NCBI RefSeq assembly: GCF_001653135.1
Contig: NZ_BDDS01000003.1
Coordinates: forward strand, 310,001-374,000
Reading direction: 5' to 3'
Length of the DNA stretch: 64,000 nucleotides
DNA from: Pseudoalteromonas neustonica
GTDB lineage: Bacteria > Pseudomonadota > Gammaproteobacteria > Enterobacterales > Alteromonadaceae
In this document: piece after piece, positions 1 to 9,154 of the stretch
Layout of the letters: each line of letters begins with the position of its first letter
Numbering within the stretch: the first letter of the stretch is position 1
Program-made: the position numbers and the translations under genes
The notes under the pieces: generated by a model
Databases searched by the model: none
What the model was told of the DNA's origin: nothing
What the model saw: the letters and a program-made list of their open reading frames with translations, nothing else

Positions 1-1
1 C

Positions 2-364
2 AGCAATACAGGCAATTATTTAGGAGCACGTGAAGTATCTGCGCCTAAAGGCACACTTGCATTAAATTGGCAGCCAACTACGCAGGCAAGAATGTCAGTT
101 CATTATATTCATGTTAGCGACCGAGATCGTTTTGAAAAAAATGATAAAGGCGTTTACACCGGCGATGAGGGGCCTGTAAATGGCTATGGCATTGTTAACT
201 TAAGCGGCAGTTACGATTTTGAACAGTGGTCGGTGTTTGCAGGTGTTGAAAACTTACTTAATAAAGATTACTTCCCTGCCCGTTCACAAGCTTTAACGTT
301 TAGAGCGTTTAATGTCAAAGGGATCGGTACTACCGTAAACTTAGGTGTTAACTACCGTTTTTAA
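2..364 (+). CDS. TonB-dependent receptor, C-terminal end (5' truncated by window)
   Basis: The reading frame is open from the window edge to the stop, so this is the last ~120 residues of a larger protein. It shows outer-membrane beta-barrel strands: alternating polar and aromatic residues, a VENLLNKDY motif typical of the penultimate strands of TonB-dependent receptors, and a terminal aromatic signature (VNYRF) for BAM-dependent insertion. The substrate cannot be deduced because the plug and most of the barrel lie outside the window. The first internal Met (base 92) is not a real start; coding sequence clearly precedes it. A strong hairpin terminator follows and is shared with the convergent asd gene. 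Confidence 0.85.
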   Translation, partial: SNTGNYLGAREVSAPKGTLALNWQPTTQARMSVHYIHVSDRDRFEKNDKGVYTGDEGPVNGYGIVNLSGSYDFEQWSVFAGVENLLNKDYFPARSQALTFRAFNVKGIGTTVNLGVNYRF

Positions 365-383
365 ATAAACTAAATTGGCAATA

Positions 384-411
384 AAAAAGGGCGGTAATAT
401 CCGCCCTTTTA
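384..411. terminator. Bidirectional rho-independent terminator
   Basis: A 10-bp stem (AAAAGGGCGG / CCGCCCTTTT) with a 6-nt loop lies between two convergent genes, with A/T runs on both sides. It can therefore end both the receptor and the asd transcripts. Confidence 0.85.
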
Positions 412-432
412 ATATTAATAGATATTTAATGT

Positions 433-1554
433 CTACGCGTTATTACCTGCAACTATAATACGTAGCATACGGCGAAGCGGCTCTGCAGCGCCCCATAATA
501 ACTGGTCGCCCACTGTAAACGCGCTTATATATTCAGGGCCCATCGTTAGTTTGCGAATACGCCCAATTGGAATGCTAAGCGTGCCTGTCACTTTAACCGG
601 TGTTAAATCAGTTGCTGTAATATCGCGTTCATTTGGGATCACTTTAACCCATTCATTATGTGATGCTAAAATCTGTTCAATTTTCTCTACACTGATATCT
701 TCACGCAGCTTAATAGTCATCGCTTGAGAATGGCAACGCATCGCACCGATCCTCACACATAAACCATCAACGGGAACTGGTTGCTTAGATGAACCTAAAA
801 TTTTGTTCGCTTCAACCTGCGCTTTCCACTCTTCTTTGGATTGACCACTTGGCATAGGCACATCAATCCATGGAATTAAGCTGCCAGCAAGGGGGACTCC
901 AAATTGCTCTTGCGGTAAATCGCTTGCAGCAATTTGCTCTGTCACTAGTTTATCTATTTCTAAAATAGCGGCTTGTGGATCAGCTAACTTATCAGCAACA
1001 GACGCATGAATAGAGCCCATTTGTGCTATTAGCTCTTTCATATTACGAGCACCTGCACCGGATGCTGCTTGATAAGTCATTGGGCTTACCCATTCAATCA
1101 AGTCTTGTTCAAACAAGCCGCCTAGCGCTAATAGCATCAACGATACGGTGCAGTTGCCACCAACAAAGGTTTTAACCCCCTGTTCTAACCCTTGCTCTAT
1201 GACATCTTTGTTTACTGGATCAAGAACAATAATACTGTCATCGGCCATGCGAAGTGCGGACGCCGCGTCAATCCAAAAACCATCCCAACCGGTAGCACGT
1301 AATTGAGGATATACCTCTTTGGTATAATCTCCCCCCTGGCAGGTAATAATAATATCCATTTGGGCAAGGGCATCTACATCCGTTGCATCAAGTAGTGGTT
1401 TTGCATTGCCAGCGAGATCAGGACCTAATTGGCCTGTTTGCGAGGTGGTAAAAAAAGTGGTGTCGATCAGTGCAAAATCATTTTCTTGTTGCATACGCTC
1501 TAATAAAACAGAGCCAACCATGCCGCGCCAACCAACCAAGCCTACTTTTTTCAT
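433..1554 (-). CDS. asd: Aspartate-semialdehyde dehydrogenase
   Basis: NADPH-dependent reduction of aspartyl phosphate to aspartate semialdehyde, the branch point to lysine/diaminopimelate, threonine and methionine; cytoplasmic. The N-terminus [19 protein letters not shown] is the Rossmann nucleotide-binding motif of the gammaproteobacterial enzyme. [10 protein letters not shown] contains the catalytic Cys, and the length (373 aa) fits the family. An in-frame ATG 24 nt further upstream (1578) has an AGG-type ribosome site and is a possible alternative start; I prefer the internal Met because E. coli Asd begins at this point. Monocistronic, convergent with the receptor upstream. No lysine riboswitch was recognised in the ~260 nt before the gene. 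Confidence 0.95.
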   Translation of the reverse strand: MKKVGLVGWRGMVGSVLLERMQQENDFALIDTTFFTTSQTGQLGPDLAGNAKPLLDATDVDALAQMDIIITCQGGDYTKEVYPQLRATGWDGFWIDAASALRMADDSIIVLDPVNKDVIEQGLEQGVKTFVGGNCTVSLMLLALGGLFEQDLIEWVSPMTYQAASGAGARNMKELIAQMGSIHASVADKLADPQAAILEIDKLVTEQIAASDLPQEQFGVPLAGSLIPWIDVPMPSGQSKEEWKAQVEANKILGSSKQPVPVDGLCVRIGAMRCHSQAMTIKLREDISVEKIEQILASHNEWVKVIPNERDITATDLTPVKVTGTLSIPIGRIRKLTMGPEYISAFTVGDQLLWGAAEPLRRMLRIIVAGNNA

Positions 1555-1845
1555 TGTTTGTTCCAGTGTTTGAGTCATAAGAGATACCTAATTCATTAAA
1601 AATTAAAATTCATTGCGTGAGATTTAATTTTTAGAACCGATAATCTAGCACTGTGATCAAAGCAAAACCAGCGTTACTCATAGAACATAAAATTTTTTCA
1701 TATTCAATGTCGTTGTTACACCATTGTGTAACTTAATCTAAACACGCCCTAGCTTCATACAAATGAAATACATAAAAATTATGATTATTGAGCACTTTGG
1801 AATTGGATGTATTGTGTATCAATTTATTAAAAAAGGACCTATCAC

Positions 1846-2253
1846 ATGAAAGCACTCTATCTAGGTAGTATAATTGCCAGCTTGTTCTCTTTGAGCGCAT
1901 TTGCACAAACAAATGACAACATCGAAGAATCACTTACTTCCTTTGCAAGCTCAACTACGAGCATTGAACAAAAACTAGGGGCAACTCGCCGCTCATCAAC
2001 CGTTATTTATAACAACCCAACAGTGAGAGTTAATAATAGTTATAGAAATATGTTTGTAGGCTCTCTTACTGGCAATCAGTTTTGTAAAGAGCGAGGCCAT
2101 AAGCAAGAGGTAACAGGCAGTACAATAAAGTGTGGCGAAGATGAATCGGCCTATGCAAACTATGATTGGTATGATAGTCAGTGGGTATTAAAAAGCACAG
2201 GTAGCAAAAATCAGTGTTATCCGTTATACGCTAGCATTAAGTGCGGTAACTAA
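1846..2253 (+). CDS. Small secreted Cys-containing protein of unknown function
   Basis: 135 aa. A clear Sec signal peptide (MKALYLGSIIASLFSLSAFA, cleavage before QTND) is followed by a polar N-terminal half and a C-terminal half with four cysteines (FCKE, KCGE, QCYP, KCGN), probably two disulfides formed in the periplasm. A ribosome site (AAGGAC) sits about 6 nt before the ATG, and a hairpin follows the stop. I do not recognise the family. Divergent from asd across ~270 nt. Confidence 0.7.
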   Translation: MKALYLGSIIASLFSLSAFAQTNDNIEESLTSFASSTTSIEQKLGATRRSSTVIYNNPTVRVNNSYRNMFVGSLTGNQFCKERGHKQEVTGSTIKCGEDESAYANYDWYDSQWVLKSTGSKNQCYPLYASIKCGN

Positions 2254-2261
2254 AAGCAATA

Positions 2262-2287
2262 AAGAACCCGGTAAAGACTGGGTTCTT
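2262..2287 (+). terminator. Probable terminator hairpin
   Basis: An 8-bp perfect stem (AAGAACCC / GGGTTCTT) lies 8 nt after the stop of the small secreted protein. There is no long T-run, so its termination strength is uncertain. Confidence 0.5.
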
Positions 2288-2400
2288 ACTCCATCGTAAC
2301 CCCAAGCCAGCAGAACATTGATATCAACTTAAGCCCACCAGCATGAATTAACTTCCACTATTAAAATAACGCGTATAACTATTCATTTCATAAGTAACAA

Positions 2401-2430
2401 GTAATAAAAAGCCCTACACTTGGCAGGGCT
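2401..2430 (-). terminator. Rho-independent terminator of the TonB-dependent receptor gene
   Basis: Read on the minus strand: AGCCCT, a 9-nt loop, AGGGCT, then a T-run (TTTTTATT). It lies about 45 nt after the receptor stop codon. Confidence 0.75.
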
Positions 2431-2472
2431 CGGTAATAATAGCTTATTGTTACTGCCGTTTATTAGAGAGTG

Positions 2473-5196
2473 TTAAAACTCGTAACTAAAGCTCACACTT
2501 AACTCTCTAGGCGTTTCTTGAGAACGAATTAGTACATCATTTTGCTCTACTTCAAAACTTTGTCCCAACATATTTTTCGCTTTAAATGTCAGTGTGGTAT
2601 TAAACGTTGGATAATAACTATAAACCATGTCTAACGAGTTTAAAGGTTGCTCGTAAGCATCATCAAAGTTATTTACTCCCGCAGCTAAAATGCGATCACC
2701 AAATACATTGTAGATAACAGATGCTTGATGCATGCCATCATGCGAATCGTAATTCAATTGCAAATTAGCAACATATTTTGAGTGGCCAGTCATACGTCGT
2801 TTTAGGTTTGTCAGATCGCCGCGCTGCTCCTGTGCAATTTCAACTTCTGAATCACTGAGAGTTAAATTACCTGAAGTAAAGAAAGCACCGCCGAGTAAAT
2901 CACTATGTAACTCTGTTAACCATTCAGCTTCAATACCGTAAACATAGGCGGTGTCTGCATTATCAAACTGCAAAGTAAAACGGCCGTCGCTTTCTGTTAA
3001 TAGCGCTTCAATTGGCTTATCAATATCTTTATAGAATGCGCCAACTGAGTAGTTATCGCCATTATCCATATAAAATTCGATGCGCGCATCAAAGTTATCT
3101 AAATAACTAGATTCTAAGTAAGGGTTACCCAGTGTTCGATAACCCGTAAGCGGGTCTTGAAATTGAACTGGGCTTAACTCTCGTAAATCAGGACGAACAA
3201 CAGTGCTGCCATAACCAAAACGAATTTGATACGAGTCTTGGCTATATGTCATAGATAACGATGTAAAAAACTCATCTTCCATCACACTTGCTTGCTCTAT
3301 TGCTTGTGCACTTAACTTGTCAGCAAGTAAAGCAGGATCAAATGCTGAACGAGAAAAAGCGAGCGCAACTTGGCGGAAGTCTTCGTAACGTACACCACCA
3401 CTTACACGCCAATCTTGAGCAAATGTTATGTCAAAAGAGCCATAATAAGCATCGATCATTTGTGCTGCTAAGTAATCATCGGCGGTTGGTTCTTGGAACA
3501 ACAACTCGACACCAGTTGAGTCAATAACTGAATCATTAGCAAAATAACTGCCTATTGAAAGTGCTTCGTCTTCACTTTGTGCTAAATCGAGTGACTGAGT
3601 TTGGCTAAAACGATAATTGAAAAAGTCTGTACGGTAATCACGTGTTTTTTCAACAAAATAACCACCACCTGCAATCTCAACTTCTGCGTTATCAAAGTAG
3701 AAAACTTTGTTTACGTTAACGCCCCAGTTTTCGACATCATCTTCTAACTCAACAAATCGATACAGATAAGGGTTACCGCCTAAGCTACCATTGTAAAAAG
3801 TGCGTTGGTATTTACCATCTAAGTACTCATCACGAACCGTTACTGTAAGCTCTCCAGGAATACTTGTTGTCGCTGTTGAATCAGTATATTGCCAATCAAC
3901 GCCAACACCTTCAAGCAAGCCCCAATCTAGGTTGTGCATACCGCGAAGTTGGAGTATCTCAAGTTCGCGCTCTTCGAAAGATGTTAAGTGGCTACGTTGT
4001 AATTGCCCAGCATCAATACTTAGTGATTTTGACGGTTCTTGATATAACGCAACAGAGGCTTCATCTTCAGTGTCTCGCAACATCATATAAGTAGCGGTTA
4101 AATCATGTCCCTTAATTTTATACCCTAAATTAACTGAGCTATTTAACTTTATATTATGCTTTGTCGATACTTCTTTTTCTGTTGCCGAATAACACGTAAA
4201 GTCATCTTTTGAACATGCGGACTCAGATGCGTCAACAGAAGACAGTACAGCGCTAAACTTCTCAGCATTAGACCATTCATTTTCATAGGCAACGGATGCT
4301 AGAAAACCAAAAGATCCGCCTAAGCCAAATAAATTATCAAAACGGTCGCCATAAACAGCTTTAATACCGGCATCAGGGTTTAAGCTTTCTTTTTCTAAGC
4401 CAAAATCTCTTGGTAATGCTTTTGCTAAACTTTTATTTAAATCTATCGCAGCGGCTTGACCAATATCAGTGCCTTGACGTTTTGACTCTACATCTCTTAT
4501 GTTTCTATATGAGATATCAGACAGGCCATTAATATAGGTATTTAGCGCTGTTCTAATTGTACTAGGTAATGCTCGCGTGCCATCATCCTGACCTAGCCAA
4601 TCATCACTGCCGCCATTATACGTATAGCCTTCGTCGTTTGTATCTTTGTAACTAGCGCCAATTTCAACTTTAAACAAAGTGTCACTTGGTATGCTCTTCG
4701 TTCTGATATTTACATCACCACCGCCAAAAGCTGCGGGCATATTAGGTGAATAAGCCTTTTGAACAGCCAATGATTCAATAATACTTGATGGAAAGATATC
4801 AAGTGGAATTACATTTCGCGTTAGATCTGGGCTCGGCACTATTGCGCCATTTAAACGTACACTTGAGTAGCGTTCACCTAATCCACGTACATAAATAAAC
4901 TTATCATTAACTAACGATAAGCCTGTAACACGACGAAGTGCCGAAGCGGCGTCACTGTCACCTGTTCGCGATATTTGCTCAGAACCCATTATATCAGCGA
5001 CGAAAGCCTGATTTTTACGCTCATCTATTACCGCACTGGCACTGCCTTTAAGACGTGTGCCTGTTGCAACAACTTCTTCTATTGCTTCTTCATCTATTAT
5101 TTCTTGTGCTTGATCAGCGAAAGAATGAAATGAAGAAAAAAGGGAGAGCAGAGATAAAGTTATTAGATTGGTTTTAAACTGCTTTTGATGTTTCAT
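2473..5196 (-). CDS. TonB-dependent outer-membrane receptor, large form
   Basis: 907 aa. Signal peptide (~1-27, ending HSFA), TonB-box/extension region, plug domain (~60-165; ASALRRVTGLSLV, YVRGLGERYSSVRLNG, AAFGGGDVNIRTK) and a 22-strand-type barrel ending SVSFSYEF. The RYSSVRLNG/PSPD plug variant belongs to the subgroup often found beside an exported beta-helix lipoprotein, which is exactly the gene upstream here (72 nt away, same strand). The substrate is unknown. A terminator-like hairpin between the two genes would lower receptor expression relative to the lipoprotein. The adjacent TonB2 system is the obvious energiser (inference). Pho-box-like half-sites ahead of the pair suggest phosphate control. 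Confidence 0.9.
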   Translation of the reverse strand: MKHQKQFKTNLITLSLLSLFSSFHSFADQAQEIIDEEAIEEVVATGTRLKGSASAVIDERKNQAFVADIMGSEQISRTGDSDAASALRRVTGLSLVNDKFIYVRGLGERYSSVRLNGAIVPSPDLTRNVIPLDIFPSSIIESLAVQKAYSPNMPAAFGGGDVNIRTKSIPSDTLFKVEIGASYKDTNDEGYTYNGGSDDWLGQDDGTRALPSTIRTALNTYINGLSDISYRNIRDVESKRQGTDIGQAAAIDLNKSLAKALPRDFGLEKESLNPDAGIKAVYGDRFDNLFGLGGSFGFLASVAYENEWSNAEKFSAVLSSVDASESACSKDDFTCYSATEKEVSTKHNIKLNSSVNLGYKIKGHDLTATYMMLRDTEDEASVALYQEPSKSLSIDAGQLQRSHLTSFEERELEILQLRGMHNLDWGLLEGVGVDWQYTDSTATTSIPGELTVTVRDEYLDGKYQRTFYNGSLGGNPYLYRFVELEDDVENWGVNVNKVFYFDNAEVEIAGGGYFVEKTRDYRTDFFNYRFSQTQSLDLAQSEDEALSIGSYFANDSVIDSTGVELLFQEPTADDYLAAQMIDAYYGSFDITFAQDWRVSGGVRYEDFRQVALAFSRSAFDPALLADKLSAQAIEQASVMEDEFFTSLSMTYSQDSYQIRFGYGSTVVRPDLRELSPVQFQDPLTGYRTLGNPYLESSYLDNFDARIEFYMDNGDNYSVGAFYKDIDKPIEALLTESDGRFTLQFDNADTAYVYGIEAEWLTELHSDLLGGAFFTSGNLTLSDSEVEIAQEQRGDLTNLKRRMTGHSKYVANLQLNYDSHDGMHQASVIYNVFGDRILAAGVNNFDDAYEQPLNSLDMVYSYYPTFNTTLTFKAKNMLGQSFEVEQNDVLIRSQETPRELSVSFSYEF

Positions 5197-5225
5197 ATTT
5201 ATATCCTCTAAACCTAAAATTCCCT

Positions 5226-5248
5226 TAAAAAAGGCGCCGTAGCGCCTT
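5226..5248 (-). terminator. Intercistronic terminator-like hairpin
   Basis: Minus strand: AAGGCGC, TACG loop, GCGCCTT, then TTTT. It sits in the 72-nt gap between the lipoprotein gene and the receptor gene of the same transcript, so it probably acts as a leaky terminator that sets their ratio, or separates them. Confidence 0.7.
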
Positions 5249-5268
5249 GTAATTAGAGCCGGTCTAGA

Positions 5269-6879
5269 TTAATTACTAGCGCGTTGTAAAGATGCGGCTA
5301 CAAAATCAGCCCACTCGCTTGATTCACCGTCTTTAAGTGCACCAATGTAGCCTGCATTAGTAAAGAAAGAGTTAACTTCGCTCATGTCTTTAGCTGTTGT
5401 AGCAACAGCAGTACCCTGTGAATCAGTAATTGTTGCCGCTGTTGAAACACCATCAGCACCTAGTACATTTGTAAAATCAGCAAAACCAATCAACTGGTTG
5501 TTTTCACCACCCGTAAACCAAGTATTTACATCAAAACTTGCTAGTGCACCCGTTAAAGGCGTATTCACGTCTTCAAAGTTCTTACCACACGCAAATATTG
5601 AGCTCATAAATGCGATATCGCCATTATTTGCATTGGCATGAACACCTGCATCACCTGATTTGTCTTTTTCATTATATAAGTCAAAACAGCCTGCACCATC
5701 TACTGACGAAGAGTTAACAAATAACATGTTAGCTAATTGTGCTTTGCCCCACTCTTTCATTTCCATACCAGCACCAGTTCGACGCCCTTCAGCGCCTTGG
5801 TCACCCGTGGTTACAACAGTTGCATTAGCAATTGTTGGGTTAGAAACGCTCGTCACTAAGTCTTGTGCATCTGCTGATAATGGGTCAACCTTTGCTCCAT
5901 CAGTTTCAAAGCCATGATTACCATATTCATTTGAACGTACAAGAATGAATTGTCCATACCCTTTCCAGCCTTCATCCCAGTCAATACCATCATCACCTGT
6001 ATCAGTGATAACAATGTGCTTGAGGTTAACGCTACCACCAAATAGTTCAATACCATCATCAAAACCATTATGAACATGCACATAATCAATCGTTGTGCCT
6101 GAACCAACAGCATTAAGAGTTAAACCGTTAAGCTCATCACCTTCAACACCAAAACCTGCATATTTAATAACAATGTGCTTGAGGATACCGCTGCTATCTT
6201 GCGGATCGTTACCGCCATAGTACGATACAATACCTTCTGCAGAGTGGTTACACATATCCTGTGCAGCAGCAGCGGCTGTACAACGAATAGAATGACCACG
6301 GCCATTTACCTGAACGCCACCCCAGTCACCTATTTGTGCTGTTGTTGAATCATCACCATCAACTTCTTTGATACTGGTGAAAATGATTGGCTTATCTACT
6401 TCACCAATTGCTTCGATATTTGCACCACGAGCAACACGAATAAAGCTCTCAGGCTTAGTAAAAGCAATTGTTGAACCTGCTTCAATTGATAATGTAGGAC
6501 CATTGCCATCAATTGTAGCGCCAGTTGATGTGTCTACATCATCACCAATAAATAATGCACCTTCAAACACGTGTGCGCCGCCATTGCCTAAGGCAGAGAT
6601 TACAAAAGAGCTGGTAATTTCTTTTGCGTTACTTGCAAATGCTTGACTGTAAATACAGTTAACACCTTCAGCTTCACCTGTAAATGTAGCTCCATCTAAT
6701 GTGTATGTAGCGCAATTTAAGGTCTCACCACCGTTATTGCCACCACCTGAATTATCTACACTATTGTCTACACTGTTATCTACTGTTGTAGGTGTAACAT
6801 TAATATCACCACCACCACAGCCAGCAAGAGTCATTGCAGCAGCCACTAGGCTGACTTTAAATAAACCAGATAATTTCAT
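5269..6879 (-). CDS. Exported GGG-lipoprotein with probable right-handed beta-helix
   Basis: 536 aa. Lipoprotein signal peptide with lipobox LAGC (Cys21) followed by GGG and a threefold VDNS linker. The body has short repeated beta strands with Asn/Gly/Asp turns (ATIDGNGPTLSIEAGSTIAF, GTTIDYVHVHNGFDDGIELFGG, LKHIVITDTGDDGIDWDEG), typical of parallel beta-helix proteins. No catalytic motif was recognised. It is first in a two-gene unit with the TonB-dependent receptor, so it is a candidate surface-exposed partner for capture of the receptor's ligand (inference from context). Similar pairs in marine gammaproteobacteria are often loosely labelled only 'lipoprotein'. Confidence 0.8.
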   Translation of the reverse strand: MKLSGLFKVSLVAAAMTLAGCGGGDINVTPTTVDNSVDNSVDNSGGGNNGGETLNCATYTLDGATFTGEAEGVNCIYSQAFASNAKEITSSFVISALGNGGAHVFEGALFIGDDVDTSTGATIDGNGPTLSIEAGSTIAFTKPESFIRVARGANIEAIGEVDKPIIFTSIKEVDGDDSTTAQIGDWGGVQVNGRGHSIRCTAAAAAQDMCNHSAEGIVSYYGGNDPQDSSGILKHIVIKYAGFGVEGDELNGLTLNAVGSGTTIDYVHVHNGFDDGIELFGGSVNLKHIVITDTGDDGIDWDEGWKGYGQFILVRSNEYGNHGFETDGAKVDPLSADAQDLVTSVSNPTIANATVVTTGDQGAEGRRTGAGMEMKEWGKAQLANMLFVNSSSVDGAGCFDLYNEKDKSGDAGVHANANNGDIAFMSSIFACGKNFEDVNTPLTGALASFDVNTWFTGGENNQLIGFADFTNVLGADGVSTAATITDSQGTAVATTAKDMSEVNSFFTNAGYIGALKDGESSEWADFVAASLQRASN

Positions 6880-7008
6880 TGTTCACTCCGTTAAAGTATT
6901 TAATTATTTTGTTAGCGCATTAAGTAAAACTCAAGTCACTTTAAAGCACGAAAGCCATGCCTTAAGGTCACTTGAGCCTTAGAACGAGCACTACAATACG
7001 GGAGGTGT

Positions 7009-7048
7009 ATGACAGCGAGGTTACACTTTAATAAACATAAAATGACAA
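7009..7048 (-). promoter_or_regulatory. Pho-box-like phased half-sites
   Basis: On the minus strand, a perfect CTGTCAT (7015-7009) is preceded at 11-bp pitch by GTGTAAC (4 of 7 to the same heptamer) and, two pitches further, by TTGTCAT (7048-7042, 6 of 7). PhoB sites are CTGTCAT direct repeats with 11-bp spacing. The site lies ~130 nt upstream of the lipoprotein-receptor pair. The assignment is inference from the motif only; the half-site at 7031-7037 is poor. Confidence 0.45.
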
Positions 7049-7100
7049 TGTGCATTTTTGACTAAAAAACCAATTATCCTTATATAACAAATTGTTAAAA

Positions 7101-7127
7101 ACGAAAAAACCGCCCGAAGGCGGTTTT
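7101..7127 (-). terminator. Rho-independent terminator of the TonB2 operon
   Basis: Minus strand: AAAACCGCC, TTCG tetraloop, GGCGGTTTTTTCG. A 9-bp stem closed by a stable UUCG loop and a T-run, 72 nt after the TPR-protein stop. It separates the TonB2 operon from the lipoprotein gene. The remainder of 6880-7198 holds only the promoter region of the lipoprotein. Confidence 0.9.
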
Positions 7128-7198
7128 GGTGTTGCGATTATAAACTCAAGATATGATCAGCTCATAGCCCACGTTATGTCATTTAAATTACGACAATA

Positions 7199-8506
7199 TT
7201 AAAGCAGTGCTGTGCGTAAGGTTTCAGCATGGAGCTTTTCACGCTTGACGTATTTGATCCATTGTTCAGCTAATCGCTGAGATTTTTTATGTTTTTCAGC
7301 TTGTTCAAACGCCAATATAGATGCATCAAAATTTTGTAAACTGTATTGCGCCATACCTAATGCTACATAAGCATTAGATTCAAAATCGAGTGATCCTTTC
7401 TCTAGCGCTTTACGAGCTGCATCGGCAGCGTCTTCATACTTTTCAAGGTTAACGTACACCTCTGCTAGACGTTGCTCGTACTTACCGTGATCTGACTGCT
7501 GTGCAGCTTTACTAAAATAAGGTATTGATTTTTCTTCTTCTTTTGCTTGTATCATGGCTTCTGCGATAAAAGCATAATTTTTTGCTGTCGCTTGGACTAT
7601 CTCATTATCTATTGCAGTACTCATAACATTCGCCGCTTTATAAGCGAGGCCATTATATAGATACACTTGCGATAACTGCCGAAGGTCTGATTTTGACGTT
7701 AAAAAACCTTGCTGATAGGCAGCTTCAAAAATAGCTAACTGTTCTTTCTCCTTGCCAGTTTCACCATACATGCCGCCAAGCTGCACCCAATATTGGGGCT
7801 TATTATACAGTTTTACCATACGCTCTAATACTGTAACGACTTTATCTGTATTACCGAGCGAATAGTACATAGCGCGTTGCAAAACAAGCCAATTTTCTTT
7901 TGGCTCTTTCCCTTCACTATCGCTTAGTGCAATTGCATGCTCGATATTATTAATACCATTTTGATAATCTTTTAACTGATAATAAGCCTGTGATTTAAGC
8001 ACATAGTACGCGTCTGTTTTAGGCTTGGTATTGATTGTGTCCCACTGCGCTAAAAAGTTTAAGGTTTTGTTGTAGTCGCTATTTGCCATTGCTAGTTGCG
8101 CTAAACTAAAGCTGGTACTTAAACGAAGAGATTCTGGGATCTCATCCTCAGCAATCACTTTTTCAAACGATGCTATCGCTTTGGTTAAATCATTCTCGTT
8201 GTAATAAATAAAACCATAAAAATTGTACATCATGGCCTTTTCATACGAGTTCATACTTGATGAACGCTCATTAATGTCGTCAAGTGCAGCAAGACCCGCT
8301 TGTGCATCACCATCATCTGCAAGCTTTTGTGCACGCGCCAATTGGCTATACACTTTTTCACGTAGCGCTGGTACACGCTTTGTTTTAATTTCATCTGCGT
8401 AGGCTGTCGCCACATTAATGCCTGGTAACATACTCACTAAGCTTGGTAGTGTAATACTTGCACTCAATGCTAAAGAACAAAAGAATGCTGTTTTTAATAG
8501 TTTCAT
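7199..8506 (-). CDS. Periplasmic TPR-repeat protein of the TonB2/TtpC system
   Basis: 435 aa. Long signal peptide (~1-37, ending ATAYA), then helical TPR repeats across most of the chain, e.g. YEKAMMYNFYGFIYYNENDL, YVNLEKYEDAADAARKALEKG and AYVALGMAQYSLQNFDASI. It is the last gene of the operon DUF3450-ttpC-exbB2-exbD2-tonB2-TPR, an arrangement conserved in Vibrio and Shewanella. Its partner is probably another component of the periplasmic part of the complex; no enzymatic motif is seen. Separated from tonB2 by 33 nt. Confidence 0.85.
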   Translation of the reverse strand: MKLLKTAFFCSLALSASITLPSLVSMLPGINVATAYADEIKTKRVPALREKVYSQLARAQKLADDGDAQAGLAALDDINERSSSMNSYEKAMMYNFYGFIYYNENDLTKAIASFEKVIAEDEIPESLRLSTSFSLAQLAMANSDYNKTLNFLAQWDTINTKPKTDAYYVLKSQAYYQLKDYQNGINNIEHAIALSDSEGKEPKENWLVLQRAMYYSLGNTDKVVTVLERMVKLYNKPQYWVQLGGMYGETGKEKEQLAIFEAAYQQGFLTSKSDLRQLSQVYLYNGLAYKAANVMSTAIDNEIVQATAKNYAFIAEAMIQAKEEEKSIPYFSKAAQQSDHGKYEQRLAEVYVNLEKYEDAADAARKALEKGSLDFESNAYVALGMAQYSLQNFDASILAFEQAEKHKKSQRLAEQWIKYVKREKLHAETLRTALL

Positions 8507-8539
8507 AATCGCCTCGTTTCTCTATCCAATTATTAAGGG

Positions 8540-9145
8540 CTAGCCGTTTATCTGGAAAGAAATTTTATTCTGTACACCCGCAACTTCAACCGCTTCACCG
8601 TCTACTACGCGTGGTTTATATTTAAATTTAAGAGCGGCATCCATCGCTGCCTGATCAAACAATGACTCTGGCTCAGCTTTTACTACTTTTGCATCACGTA
8701 CTGTGCCTTGCCTGGTTACTGTAAATTCAACAATCACATACCCTTCAATACCACGCGATAAAGCGCGACGCGGATAAACGGGTGCCACTTTTACAATGGG
8801 TAGGTATTCACCATCACTTGAATCAAGCGCTAAGCCACCGCTTAAACTCACATCAGCGTCCACACTGGCACCAAAATCAAAATTAGCTGCACTGGCATTA
8901 GGATCACTATTTTGCATTTGTGGTGATTCCATTGGCGGCGGTGGCTCTTTTGGTGTGGGTGGTTTTTGAGGCTTACGCTCTTTCTTTTGTACACTCTCTT
9001 CTTTTTTAAGACGCACAAAATCAAGTACATTGCCTTTGGCAGGCTCAGTCATCGCCCCCTCGCCACCGGTGATAAGTGCCTGCATGCCTAAAAACAGCAT
9101 AAAAGTCACAACACCGGCAATAAATAATGCTACTAAATAACGCAT
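8540..9145 (-). CDS. tonB2: Energy transducer TonB (TonB2 type)
   Basis: 201 aa. One N-terminal membrane anchor (~4-26), a Pro/Lys-rich periplasmic linker (PPTPKEPPPPMESPQ) and a C-terminal TonB fold (YPRRALSRGIEGYVIVEFTV ... AALKFKYKPRVVDGEAV). It transfers proton-motive-force energy from ExbB/ExbD to outer-membrane receptors. The linker is short, as in TonB2 proteins of the TtpC-dependent systems. It starts 9 nt after the exbD2 stop, so translation is probably coupled. Confidence 0.93.
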   Translation of the reverse strand: MRYLVALFIAGVVTFMLFLGMQALITGGEGAMTEPAKGNVLDFVRLKKEESVQKKERKPQKPPTPKEPPPPMESPQMQNSDPNASAANFDFGASVDADVSLSGGLALDSSDGEYLPIVKVAPVYPRRALSRGIEGYVIVEFTVTRQGTVRDAKVVKAEPESLFDQAAMDAALKFKYKPRVVDGEAVEVAGVQNKISFQING

Positions 9146-9154
9146 TATGCTTCC

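Noticed and set aside
1579-1740. Possible lysine riboswitch before asd
   Set aside because: The ~160 nt leader shows no recognisable conserved lysine-riboswitch core or terminator.
1733-1933. Open frame on the minus strand upstream of asd
   Set aside because: It overlaps the start and signal peptide of the secreted Cys protein and shows no domain or ribosome site.
5856-6305. Two minus-strand frames inside the beta-helix lipoprotein gene
   Set aside because: Low-complexity shadows produced by repetitive codons; the lipoprotein frame has the lipobox and strand repeats.
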